From Thermoproteota archaeon (GTDB taxonomy: Archaea; Korarchaeota; JAOZGF01; JAOZFZ01), in the NCBI GenBank assembly GCA_027492035.1, contig JAOZFT010000004.1:177929-241928 (forward strand): 64,000 bases of DNA, in the 5' to 3' direction. Position 1 is the first letter of the stretch. Each line of letters opens with the position of its first letter. Position numbers and translations under genes: made by a program. A model generated the notes under the pieces. It ran no database searches, was not told the origin of the DNA, and saw only the letters and a list, made by a program, of their open reading frames with translations. Shown here piece by piece: positions 52,970 to 61,847 of this stretch.

Positions 52970-53681
52970 GGAAGAAACCTCCTCTTCCCTCTTTCAAAGG
53001 AAGGAGCTTCATTCTTTTAAATGAGTAAAATGAAATGACAACTATAAGCAGAAAATAAGATACTTCCAGGTATAAAATGTAAATAAACACGGTGTTGGAT
53101 GGTTCAACACAGAAAGGTTGAGAAGAAAACCCACTAACGATGTCCATAACTACCCTTATTAAGGGGAGAAGTGACAAGAGCACTATCTCCTTTATAAAGG
53201 GCTTAAGTACCCCCTCTAAAAGAACTAATTTTCCAGAAGAGGAAACAGTTAATCCCGACTCCATGCTTTCCCTAGAAATAGAGCAATATCTTTTGTATAA
53301 AAAGAAAACAAAGTATGGGTGAGAGATATAGAATGAAGAAAAGAAAGAAAGGATTAAAAGGTTTACAGTAAGCCCCCCTCTAAGCAATGAAGAGTAAAAA
53401 AGGAAGGAAGGGACAAAAAAAGAATGGAACAGAATTGTTAAAAAAATAATTTTTCCTCTCTCAATCTTTAACAAGAACATACCTGAAAGAAAACTTAACA
53501 TTAGGGAAAAAAGGAAACCTAACAAAGCTGCAGTTATCTCTAAGCTTTTGCTTGGTAACAATTCAAGTAGGGGTAAGGATAAACCCCCCTTCCCGCACAA
53601 CATAACAACTAAATATATAATGCAGGAATACAGCAATAAGGAGAATGGCAAGATATACATGTCACCCTTTAAGCTAGACAA
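52950..53681 (-). CDS. Divergent ABC transporter permease
   Basis: 243 residues with about six hydrophobic segments and the loop LVLLEGVLKPFIKEIVLLSLLPLIRVVMDI, which aligns in position with the EAA coupling loop of ModB/WtpB-type permeases. TTG 53681 has GAGGGAGG 8 nt upstream. It is paired with the ATPase but no substrate-binding protein is adjacent, so the transported substrate remains open; molybdate/tungstate-type import is the nearest guess. Confidence 0.65.
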   Translation of the reverse strand: MSSLKGDMYILPFSLLLYSCIIYLVVMLCGKGGLSLPLLELLPSKSLEITAALLGFLFSLMLSFLSGMFLLKIERGKIIFLTILFHSFFVPSFLFYSSLLRGGLTVNLLILSFFSSFYISHPYFVFFLYKRYCSISRESMESGLTVSSSGKLVLLEGVLKPFIKEIVLLSLLPLIRVVMDIVSGFSSQPFCVEPSNTVFIYILYLEVSYFLLIVVISFYSFKRMKLLPLKEGRGGFFHGNKIS

Positions 53682-53835
53682 AATAAAACCTCCCTCTAAA
53701 TGTATCCCAGCTTAACCTTTAGCAGGTAATAATTTAAAGAAAGAGTTATTCTTTTAAAAATTATTTAAAGAAAGGGATGCCAGTTCTAAAGATGAATTTT
53801 TCCCTCTTTAAAAAAATAAGAAAAAGAGGGAGGGT

Positions 53836-54159
53836 CTAAGACGTCCTTTTTAAAGTTATTTCAATTAATGAAACGTTCCTTTCTCCTCCCTCCCCACCTG
53901 TTAAAGTTTCTGTTCCTATTGTCACATTTGACACTTCTACGGCGTCCTGCAGAAACCTATTTTTTGTTATTTCTGCTACATCCACTGCTTTGCTTATTGA
54001 TTTGCCTCTAGCCTTTATAATTACTGAATTTTTCCCTTGGTTAAATTGCAGAACAGTTGCTAATACATAATTCATAGTTGGTGTGCGCCCGTGTCTTTTA
54101 AAAACTATAGATCACGGATTACGCCCAATATAGATTTCTCCAGCTTCTTCACTAGTCAC
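53836..54159 (-). CDS. albA: Chromatin protein Alba, predicted to be interrupted by a 36-nt intron
   Basis: Two exons: 54119-54159 and 53836-54082. Exon 1 starts with GTG 54159 (GGAGGTG 7 nt upstream; ATG 54165 is possible) and encodes VTSEEAGEIYIGR plus two bases of a Lys codon. Exon 2 completes that codon and encodes PTMNYVLATVLQFNQG...ARGKSISKAVDVAE to the end. The joined protein has 95 residues, normal for Alba, and contains the conserved IGRKPTMNYVLA. Without splicing, translation stops at a TGA after GRNP. Read alone, exon 2 would give a 79-residue protein lacking the first beta strand and the DNA-binding Lys. Alba coats DNA and RNA. Confidence 0.88.
54083..54118 (-). other. Predicted bulge-helix-bulge pre-mRNA intron in alba (36 nt)
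   Basis: On the coding strand the junction folds as follows: outer helix TTGG/CCAA (exons), 4-bp helix GCGT/GCGC (exon 1 with intron end), 3-nt bulges AAT and ACA on opposite strands, and inner helix CCGTG/CACGG closing a 19-nt loop. This is the strict substrate of archaeal splicing endonuclease. Cleavage after the second base of each bulge gives AA|A = Lys. The intron has an in-frame TGA. Confidence 0.87.
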
Positions 54160-54386
54160 GTGCATACACCTCCATCTTTTTTCCTGTTCCTTTGAATGCT
54201 CTGACAATGTTTTGAAATACCTATTTATTCCTTTATAAAGGTTTCCTTTATGTTAAAAAGGTTTTATTTTCTTTTAAAAGATGAAAGATGTTATTGCCTT
54301 ACTTTCAAAATGAGCCTTTCTTCAGCAAGAAAGTAGGATATCCCTTTATGGCTTCATTAATAAAAACGTTTTGGAAGGATCTTTTC

Positions 54387-54677
54387 TTAGGCAGTGACTT
54401 GTTCCTTCTTTCTATCTTTTTCTGCCCTTATCTTTATTATACCTCTATGGACAGCACACCTTATACAAACATACTTAGTAACCTTATATCTAGGTACCCT
54501 CGACCCTTGCTTTATCAACTCTTTCTTTAACTGGTAATCAATTGGAGAGTACCAGAAAGTAACTTTCTTGATCTTGTCAGCAGGCATCCTTCTTCCGCAA
54601 AAATCGCAAGTAAGATAGCCTGATCTACCTGTTCCGTGACCTTTAGATCTTCCGCCGCTTTTTCTTTTCTTAGGCAT
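54387..54677 (-). CDS. rps26e: Ribosomal protein S26e
   Basis: 96 residues. Basic Gly/Arg-rich start MPKKRKSGGRSKGHGTGR, zinc-binding CDFCGRRMPADK and CIRCAVHRGI, the S26e signature. In archaea eS26 is largely confined to TACK and related lineages, so it helps place the organism. Confidence 0.95.
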   Translation of the reverse strand: MPKKRKSGGRSKGHGTGRSGYLTCDFCGRRMPADKIKKVTFWYSPIDYQLKKELIKQGSRVPRYKVTKYVCIRCAVHRGIIKIRAEKDRKKEQVTA

Positions 54678-54692
54678 TTTTTTCCCTCGAAG

Positions 54693-56132
54693 TTAGTAAG
54701 ATTTACCCAGGAAAATATTAAACTTTGCTTTTTTCCCGCACAGAATACATTTTTTAGATGAGGTTTCTTTTTGTTTTTCTTCCCAGGGAAAGGGGAACCC
54801 AAACACTTTAGCGTTAGTTTTATCTTCTATATCTCTTCCACATTTCTCTTCTCCACACCACCAGGTCTTAACTACGAATCCCCTACCAATCTTTTCAACA
54901 GCATCTCTCAAATCATGAACTTCAACGATCTTCTCTTGCATCCACTTATCAGCTTTTTCTTTTAATCCCTTTTGAATCTTATCAAGCAACTCCCTTATTT
55001 TTGTAACCAATATGTTTTCCTCAACTCTTACTTTCTGTCTATTATCTCTCCTCACCACCGTTACGCTTTGGTTGTTCACCTCCTCCATTCCGACTTCAAT
55101 CCTTAAAGGTATCCCCTTCATTTCCCAAAAGTAAAACTTTGAACCTGGTGTTTCTTCTTCCCTAAAATCTTCTTTCACCCTGAAGCCTGACTTTAAAAGC
55201 TTGTTTTTAATTTTTAGTGAATAACCAAGAACCTTCTCTTTCCCTTCTTTGTAATAAATGGGTATTATCACGGCATGGTAAGGAGAGATGGAAGGAGGAA
55301 GTATTAAGCCGCGTTCATCGGAATGTATAGCAATTACAGCTGCTAAAGGCCGACTAGATATTCCATAACATGTTTGATAAACATACTCATGTGAACCGTC
55401 AGGCTTTAAATACTTAATTTCAAAAACTTTAGAAAAGTTTTGCCCTAAAAAATGTACAGTTCCTATTTGTAGCCTTTTTCCATTCGGCATAATTGTATCA
55501 AAGGCTACTGAGTATTCTGAACCAGCAAATTTATCCCATGCAGGCCTTTTCAAAACAAGGTAAGGTAAAGCTAACTCATCAAAAATCTTACTATAAACCT
55601 GGACAGCTTCCTTTATTTGCTCCTCTGTCTCTTGCCTTGTGGCATGAACAGTGTGAGCTTCTTTAAATGTCGTAACTTCTCTTACTCGGATAAGAGGACG
55701 TGTTGTTTTTGTTTCATACCTAAAAATGTTTACTACCTGGTAATATTTTATTGGTAAATCTTTGTAAGATCTAATCCATAAAGCATACATTGGGTAAATA
55801 GCTGTTTCGCTTGTAGGCCTTAATGCATACTTTATTTTCAATTTATCTTTCCCTCCATGGGTTACCCAGTACACTTCCTCCTCAAAAGCTGTAATATGTT
55901 CTGATTCCTTTCTTAGGTTCGTTTCAGGTATTAAAAGTGGGAAAAGAACTTCTTGATGCCCTGTTTCATTTAAGTATTTACGAATTATTTTTAACATGTT
56001 TTCTCGCATAAGGAAACCATAGGGTCTCCAAACCCCCATCCCTTTAATAGGATACCGGTAATCATATATCTCAGCTGTTTGCAGTATTTCATTAAACCAC
56101 TCCATAAATTTGCTTTCCTTCTCAATAGCCAA
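54693..56132 (-). CDS. proS: Prolyl-tRNA synthetase, archaeal/eukaryotic type
   Basis: 479 residues. Class II motif 2 [49 protein letters not shown] motif 3 region, and the C-terminal zinc-binding domain ([12 protein letters not shown]...[10 protein letters not shown]) ending in -SY, as in archaeal ProRS. It charges tRNA-Pro. Start TTG 56132 with AGGGTAGG upstream. The S26e gene follows after 15 bases. Confidence 0.95.
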   Translation of the reverse strand: MAIEKESKFMEWFNEILQTAEIYDYRYPIKGMGVWRPYGFLMRENMLKIIRKYLNETGHQEVLFPLLIPETNLRKESEHITAFEEEVYWVTHGGKDKLKIKYALRPTSETAIYPMYALWIRSYKDLPIKYYQVVNIFRYETKTTRPLIRVREVTTFKEAHTVHATRQETEEQIKEAVQVYSKIFDELALPYLVLKRPAWDKFAGSEYSVAFDTIMPNGKRLQIGTVHFLGQNFSKVFEIKYLKPDGSHEYVYQTCYGISSRPLAAVIAIHSDERGLILPPSISPYHAVIIPIYYKEGKEKVLGYSLKIKNKLLKSGFRVKEDFREEETPGSKFYFWEMKGIPLRIEVGMEEVNNQSVTVVRRDNRQKVRVEENILVTKIRELLDKIQKGLKEKADKWMQEKIVEVHDLRDAVEKIGRGFVVKTWWCGEEKCGRDIEDKTNAKVFGFPFPWEEKQKETSSKKCILCGKKAKFNIFLGKSY

Positions 56133-56148
56133 GGCTACCTACCCTCTC

Positions 56149-56301
56149 CTATTCCCTCCCTAAAAGAATTTTTTCGGAACAAACAGGACAGAAAACTTTT
56201 TTTCTTCTCTTCCTGGGGTTAATGTAAAAAACTGAGTTACATTTTGGGCATTTCATTTCTTTTAATTCACCTTTCGACCTAACTTTTACAGTTATTAACA
56301 T
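56149..56301 (-). CDS. Small zinc-ribbon protein, 50 residues
   Basis: ATG 56301 is preceded by GAGGCG. The product MLITVKVRSKGELKEMKCPKC...FCPVCSEKILLG has two CPxC knuckles of a rubredoxin-like zinc ribbon. It overlaps nothing and sits between the AIR-synthase-like gene and proS on the same strand, 11-16 bases from each, so it is part of that operon. Function unknown. Confidence 0.65.
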   Translation of the reverse strand: MLITVKVRSKGELKEMKCPKCNSVFYINPRKRRKKVFCPVCSEKILLGRE

Positions 56302-56312
56302 GTTACTTCGCC

Positions 56313-57323
56313 TCAAGAAAGACCTCTTTTTCCAACAATTTTCCACAGTTCATCTTGAACAGGGGAAATCTCCATCCATCCATTGTTTCGCAGAATTTTT
56401 CTTCCTCTTTCTTTTTCTAACACTTCACCTATCACGGAACAAGGTATATTCATCGATAAAAATTCTTCTGTGACTGTTTCAATTTTATTTTTAGGAATGG
56501 AAGCTATTACTACCCCTGAACTTATTAATTTTAATGGGTCAAGTTTTAGAGCTCGACATATTTCGCGTGTTTCTTCCAAAACCCTTATTTTATCCTCGTA
56601 AACCCTCAAACCAACGTTTGAAGCTTCAGCCATTTCCCACAAACCATTCAGTACTCCGCCTTCAGTGGGGTCATGCAATGCATGACTATAATGAACTAGA
56701 ACCCCTGCTTCCTTTAATACTGAAGTGTACCTTATTAAGTTTTTTGCTTTCTCAACAGTTTGAGGTGAAACCTTATTCATTAATAATTTGCTGTAGTCTC
56801 TTGCTAAAATAGCGGTTCCTTCTATTCCTGCATATTTCGTCATTAGAATGTAATCTCCAGTTTTGCAGTTTGAGGAAGGGGTTAGTTTGCTTGTTGTGGT
56901 AACCCCAACTACAGTAGCTACAATTGTCGGCTGGGTAACTGCAGAGGTTACCTCAGTGTGTCCTCCAATAACTTTAACATTTATTTTTTCAGCATTTTCA
57001 TGTATTTGCCTCATTACTTCACCTATTTCTTCAAGTTTTGAGTTTGGTGGAAACAAAAGAGTTACTAGAAGCCACTTCGGCACAGCCCCCATTACTGCTA
57101 CGTCGTTAGCGTTTACATGTACCGCAAGACGACCTAGATCTTGTTTACTACCTGTTATAGGGTCCGTACTTAATACTAGTACCTGGTTTTTCTCCTTTAT
57201 TGCTGAAGCATCTAACCCTATACCTGGTGGTACCATTATCTCTTCTCCTTTTTTTGCAGCGTATTTCAGCACTGCTTTCTTTAACTCTTGTGGTGACAGT
57301 TTCCCTCTTCTACCTTGTATCAT
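56313..57323 (-). CDS. AIR synthase/HypE-like ATP-binding protein
   Basis: 336 residues. The PurM/HypE fold is evident: GIGLDASAIKEKNQVLVLSTDPI, VHVNANDVAVMGAVPKWLL, IGGHTEVT, GDYILMTKYAGIEGTAILA and HDPTEGGVLNGLWEMAEAS. It lacks the C-terminal PRICG motif of true HypE, and no hydrogenase maturation genes are nearby, so it belongs to the uncharacterised AIR-synthase-related archaeal family. Confidence 0.85.
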   Translation of the reverse strand: MIQGRRGKLSPQELKKAVLKYAAKKGEEIMVPPGIGLDASAIKEKNQVLVLSTDPITGSKQDLGRLAVHVNANDVAVMGAVPKWLLVTLLFPPNSKLEEIGEVMRQIHENAEKINVKVIGGHTEVTSAVTQPTIVATVVGVTTTSKLTPSSNCKTGDYILMTKYAGIEGTAILARDYSKLLMNKVSPQTVEKAKNLIRYTSVLKEAGVLVHYSHALHDPTEGGVLNGLWEMAEASNVGLRVYEDKIRVLEETREICRALKLDPLKLISSGVVIASIPKNKIETVTEEFLSMNIPCSVIGEVLEKERGRKILRNNGWMEISPVQDELWKIVGKRGLS

Positions 57324-57338
57324 TTTTAATCCTTCACT

Positions 57339-59321
57339 TCATCTTGAAAACTTCTCAACCAAAAAAAGCAACAAAATTGTTGCTGTGGCATCATAAAGAA
57401 GTATTGAAAGATAGAAAAGTGTAGTATTTACTCTCTCTCTTTTTAACTGTTTCGAGATGTTTTCTGCTAATGGCGTCTTTGTCGCATTTATTTGAGGTAA
57501 ATAGATTCTTTTCCCCAAGAATTTTTTTGTTTCAAGCAATACATTACTTAAAATAAGGGATCTTGTTAAGAAAATAAATGAATTCGTTGCATCCTCACAT
57601 TTGTTCATAGACAAATAATTCTTGTAATAATTATTGCCGAATTCAAAATAAAGGATGGGTAATAAGGAATTTACTCTGTTTTTAAGAGTTAACATGAACC
57701 ATGCCACTGACTCATCCCTCAAATTCCCTAAGATATTCCGGGCATAGCTTTTATTCAGGCAAAGCGGATAAAAAATTTCTATTATCAACATGTTTGCATA
57801 AACAACTGCGTTCGCAGCTTCAATTAATGCAGTTGAGTACAACTTTTTATTTAGGGCAGTTTCAATTTCTTTGTTTCTGATGGCAATTTCCTCTCGGACA
57901 GAAACAGGCGGTTTTTGCCGTTTATATTCCTGAAGATATTCGTTCAATGTATTCAACGCGTAATCTAGCATCGTCCTGGCATATTTAACTTTTTGATTTA
58001 TATATTCCTCCACTCTTTGTGGTTTATTTAATACAGGCAACACATACTTGCCACCTGTTTCGTTTACAAGTTGGGCAGCGAAATCAGCCCACCAAATAGC
58101 TGTCCTAGCCCTTTCTTTCACAAAAACTAATTGCCCAATAGCCTTTCCTATAGATTGGTTCATCAAGTCTAATATTGTCGAGTTGTAAATTTCTGCTGCT
58201 TCAATTGCCCTCTCAAACGCTGTTGCGGAAGCTTGACCTGGTGTTGTTAGAAACATTTCTAACCCCTTTATCTTACTTGTTTTTTCCTCGATGTAACTCC
58301 ACATATAACCAAGGAACTCCTTGTCTTCTTTAACTAGTTCAGAAAGGAATTTATCTTTATTTCCTGCATAGTAGTAGTTTATTAACATAGATAAGTTTTC
58401 AGCATCCAAAATAACTTGAAAGGAGTAACTTAGGGAAGTGTAGTACATACCTTCACATATGAACTGTGAGATCTCTTGTATTTTCTTTGAAAGCGCATTT
58501 CTTTCCTTTTCAAGTTCCGTTAAATTTATTGGGAATCCATGTAGTTTCCTTTGCAGGTGTTCCAGTTTAAAAGATAAATTGTTAAATGCTTTTCGAGCCC
58601 TTGCTTCCATTTTTTCAGCTTCCTGTTTTAATAGGCATATAGGAATTTGATTCCCTGTTTTCCGGTATAAAACAGTAGGTCTATGGATAATGTATCCTGT
58701 TAAGTGATAAAAAGCACTCAAAACATTTTTAACTGGGACAATGTCTAAACCTATTTCTTTTGATATTTTCTCTCCTTCTGCAGAATTAAGGAATGGAATG
58801 ATAAGTTCTTTGAAACCATGCTCCTCCACTCCCTCAGCTTTATATTTTAGGAAACCGACAGGCCCTATGCTACCGTCAGGATTTATACTTCCAGTTATAG
58901 CTGCATCATTCCTTATGGGAACTTTAAGTATTGCTGAAATTATTCCCACAGCTAATCCAGCCCCGCCACTTCCACCTTTTATAGATTCAGCCTTAGCTAA
59001 AATATTTATTTCAATGTCATACATGGACATATCTGCTTCCAAAACAAAACCTACAGCTTCTATTGCGGTGTAAATACTTGCATTCACGCTGGAAAAAATT
59101 TTTGATTCACTGTTTACCTTAACTTTACCGATGCCCGGTTTACGGACCTGAATAATAAATTTTGCAATATCTCCCCTCTTATGTTCCACGTCCACAGAAG
59201 GAACTGAAACTTCAACCCAGTAATTCTCACTATAACCTTGCAAATTTGAGAAGTAAAAAAGAGATAACATAAGGATAAAAAGCAGCAACAAAACTTGTGC
59301 TTTCTTTCCTTTGTAAAACAT
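57339..59321 (-). CDS. Membrane/extracytoplasmic Lon-like (S16) serine protease
   Basis: 660 residues from ATG 59321 (AAAGGTG 6 nt upstream; a further ATG at 59414 lacks a site). The N-terminal hydrophobic segment QVLLLLFILMLSLFYF is a signal or anchor. The S16 domain follows: KGGSGGAGLAVGI with the nucleophile near residue 118, DAAITGSINPDGSIGPVGFLKYKAEG with the dyad Lys near 157. About 400 residues of helical sequence come next, then a C-terminal membrane helix. There is no AAA+ module. This is the COG1750 type of archaeal serine protease; substrate unknown. Confidence 0.82.
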   Translation of the reverse strand: MFYKGKKAQVLLLLFILMLSLFYFSNLQGYSENYWVEVSVPSVDVEHKRGDIAKFIIQVRKPGIGKVKVNSESKIFSSVNASIYTAIEAVGFVLEADMSMYDIEINILAKAESIKGGSGGAGLAVGIISAILKVPIRNDAAITGSINPDGSIGPVGFLKYKAEGVEEHGFKELIIPFLNSAEGEKISKEIGLDIVPVKNVLSAFYHLTGYIIHRPTVLYRKTGNQIPICLLKQEAEKMEARARKAFNNLSFKLEHLQRKLHGFPINLTELEKERNALSKKIQEISQFICEGMYYTSLSYSFQVILDAENLSMLINYYYAGNKDKFLSELVKEDKEFLGYMWSYIEEKTSKIKGLEMFLTTPGQASATAFERAIEAAEIYNSTILDLMNQSIGKAIGQLVFVKERARTAIWWADFAAQLVNETGGKYVLPVLNKPQRVEEYINQKVKYARTMLDYALNTLNEYLQEYKRQKPPVSVREEIAIRNKEIETALNKKLYSTALIEAANAVVYANMLIIEIFYPLCLNKSYARNILGNLRDESVAWFMLTLKNRVNSLLPILYFEFGNNYYKNYLSMNKCEDATNSFIFLTRSLILSNVLLETKKFLGKRIYLPQINATKTPLAENISKQLKRERVNTTLFYLSILLYDATATILLLFLVEKFSR

Positions 59322-59500
59322 GGTTTCACCTTTCCTTGCGGTTACGCGTTTTTTCTCTAGATACAAAGAGAAAATGTACTCTAATTTATTTAAAATAAGT
59401 CTAAACAATACCATTATAATTGTTTTTTAAACAGTTTAGGAACGCTACCGGCCTTCCCCTTCAGCTTTTCCAGACCTGAAAGAGAGGAAAGGTTTTTTAC

Positions 59501-60085
59501 ATGTTAATAGATGAAAAATTCTCTTCAAGAAAGAAAAACATACTTAAACAGCTTAAACATGTAATAAATAATCAGGAAACAGATTCTGACATAACCCCTT
59601 TATTAACTGAACTGAATAAAAAGGAAGGATACGTAACAACTTCCTCTTGCTCTGGAAGAACGATTCTGATCGAAATACCTCCTAAAAGCAAGAAAAAAGA
59701 GGCAAGAATTATTTGGAAGAAACATACATTAATCACCTTCTCAGAATTAAAGGAAGCAATTACGGGAATCAAAAGCGAGAAACCAATCTGGTTCATGACA
59801 CAGCCCGTTATTCTTCATGTCCTTGTTAAAGATTTGGAACATGCCAAAAAAATAATTTTAGCTGCAAGAAAAGCAGGATTCAAGAAAGTAGGTGTGTTGA
59901 GTTTATCAGGGAAAATAGTGGTTCAAATAGAGGGGCATCACTTTATAAGTTTAAAAATAATGGATAAGGGCAACTTGCTTGTAACTGACTACTACTTGAA
60001 GGATTTAGTGAAAGAAGCTAATAATAAACTCCATGAGATAAAAAGGTTTCTCGAAAGATTAATTGAGGAAATTAAAAAGTTATAG
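59501..60085 (+). CDS. taw3: tRNA wyosine-derivative methyltransferase Taw3
   Basis: 194 residues. EGYVTTSSCSGRTILIEIP carries the TYW3 family Ser/Cys motif, with later FMTQPVILHVLVKDLEHAKKII and IEGHHFISLKI segments. Taw3 N-methylates a wyosine intermediate at G37 of tRNA-Phe; that tRNA is encoded at 50.3 kb with G37. The gene is followed 19 bases later by adenine deaminase. Confidence 0.9.
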   Translation: MLIDEKFSSRKKNILKQLKHVINNQETDSDITPLLTELNKKEGYVTTSSCSGRTILIEIPPKSKKKEARIIWKKHTLITFSELKEAITGIKSEKPIWFMTQPVILHVLVKDLEHAKKIILAARKAGFKKVGVLSLSGKIVVQIEGHHFISLKIMDKGNLLVTDYYLKDLVKEANNKLHEIKRFLERLIEEIKKL

Positions 60086-60104
60086 TGTAAGGTGACTCAG
60101 GGTA

Positions 60105-61829
60105 TTGAAAGAAATATTTGACTTAGTCATAGAGAACGCTTCTTTGGTTAACGTCCTTACAAGCGAAATCCAGGAAAACGTTTCATTAGCTATTAAAAAA
60201 GGCATTATACAACACCTATATTTTGGAAATGAATATGGAAAACTAAAAACTAAAAAGACGATTTCAGCTAAGAGCTCTTTTATAGCACCTGGTTTCATGG
60301 ACGGCCATATACATATAGAAAGTTCAATGCTCTCACTGGTACGTTTCGCCCAAGTAGCTGTACCCCATGGAACAACAGCAGTCTTTATCGACCCTCATGA
60401 AATAGCTAATGTTTTAGGTATGGGGGGGATTATGCTTTTCATAAGAGAAAGCCATGCTTTGCCACTAAAAGTTTTTGTTGAGGCTCCTTCCTGTGTGCCT
60501 GCAACTAAAGGATTAGAAACCTCAGGGGCAACTATTTCAGAGAAAGAAATTGAGGATTTACTTGATAGAAAAGAAATTATCGGGTTAGGAGAGGTTATGG
60601 ACTTCCTTTCAGTAATTTCAAGGAACCCTGAAATAATGACGAAAATTTCTTCAGCTTTGGAAAGGAATAAACCAGTGGAAGGCCATGCTCCAGGATTAAT
60701 AGGTGAAGAACTTGACAAATACCTCTCCGCAGGGATTCAAAGTGACCATGAATCTACCTCAGGAAAAGAAGCATTAGAGAAAATAAGGAAGGGGATGTGG
60801 TTAGAAATAAGGGAAGGAACAGTAATGAAGAACCTCCAAGAAATACTTCCGTATTTACTTAAAAAAGGGATTAGTTTGGAGAGGTGTTTACTGGTTTCAG
60901 ATGACCGAGATGTAAATGACTTACTGGATAATGGACATTTGGATTACACCTTAAGAAAGGCAGTAAATGAAGGGTTAGATCCTGTGAAAGCAATAAAAAT
61001 GGTTACAATAAACACAGCTTCAAGATTTCATCTTGAAAACAAGTTTGGCAGCGTCTCTCCAGGTAAAGTAGCCGATCTAGTTCTACTTAATGATTTGGAA
61101 AATTTCAGGGTTCTTAAAGTCATTGTGAACGGGGAAGTAGTAGCTGAGAATTATCAGTTAAGGAAGGAAGTGAAGGAAATCTATTACCCAGAATTCGCTT
61201 TAAAAACCATAAAAGCACCTGAAATAAAGGAGCAAGACCTGTACCTGAGGAAATCCAGTCTAGGAAAAAGAACTAAAATTGTAGCTATACAAGTTAAAGA
61301 AGGAGAGGCTTATACTCGTAAATCTGTACAAGAAATAACGCTGGAAAACGGTGTAGCTCAGCCTTCAATTAAAAATGACGTTTTACCTATAGCTGTAGTT
61401 GAAAGGCATCATTACACTGGGAATATAGGCAAAGGGTTTATTAAAGGGTTACATTTGAAAGAAGGAGCATTAGCCACAAGCATAGGCCATGACGCCCACA
61501 ACATCACTGTTACAGGTTGTTCATACAAAGAAATGGCTGAAGCAGTTGATGTTCTTAAGAAAATTTCGGGAGGTCTGGTGGCAGTTGGAAATGGGAAAGT
61601 TAAAAGTGTACCTTTACCACTAGCAGGTTTAATGAGTATAAAGGATCCTGTTGAAACAGGTAAAAAAATAGGTGAGATACTAAACTTTGTCAGGGGTCTA
61701 GGTTCTCCGTTGAAGAACCCCTTTACAGTTTTAAGCTTCATACCCCTCTCCGTTATACCCGAAATAAGATTGACGGACAAGGGTTTAGTAGATGTGGCTG
61801 CCCGTAAAATTGTCAGTCCTTTCCTGTAA
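60105..61829 (+). CDS. ade: Adenine deaminase
   Basis: 574 residues. APGFMDGHIHIESSML (metal-binding HxH), VDPHE-type FIDPHEIANVLG, GHAPGL, SDDRDVNDLL and the long C-terminal domain (TGNIGKGFIKGLHLKEGALATSIGHDAHNITVTG) are typical of Ade. It converts adenine to hypoxanthine in purine salvage. Start TTG 60105. Confidence 0.93.
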   Translation: MKEIFDLVIENASLVNVLTSEIQENVSLAIKKGIIQHLYFGNEYGKLKTKKTISAKSSFIAPGFMDGHIHIESSMLSLVRFAQVAVPHGTTAVFIDPHEIANVLGMGGIMLFIRESHALPLKVFVEAPSCVPATKGLETSGATISEKEIEDLLDRKEIIGLGEVMDFLSVISRNPEIMTKISSALERNKPVEGHAPGLIGEELDKYLSAGIQSDHESTSGKEALEKIRKGMWLEIREGTVMKNLQEILPYLLKKGISLERCLLVSDDRDVNDLLDNGHLDYTLRKAVNEGLDPVKAIKMVTINTASRFHLENKFGSVSPGKVADLVLLNDLENFRVLKVIVNGEVVAENYQLRKEVKEIYYPEFALKTIKAPEIKEQDLYLRKSSLGKRTKIVAIQVKEGEAYTRKSVQEITLENGVAQPSIKNDVLPIAVVERHHYTGNIGKGFIKGLHLKEGALATSIGHDAHNITVTGCSYKEMAEAVDVLKKISGGLVAVGNGKVKSVPLPLAGLMSIKDPVETGKKIGEILNFVRGLGSPLKNPFTVLSFIPLSVIPEIRLTDKGLVDVAARKIVSPFL

Positions 61830-61847
61830 AAGCAGCATCTTTACAAG

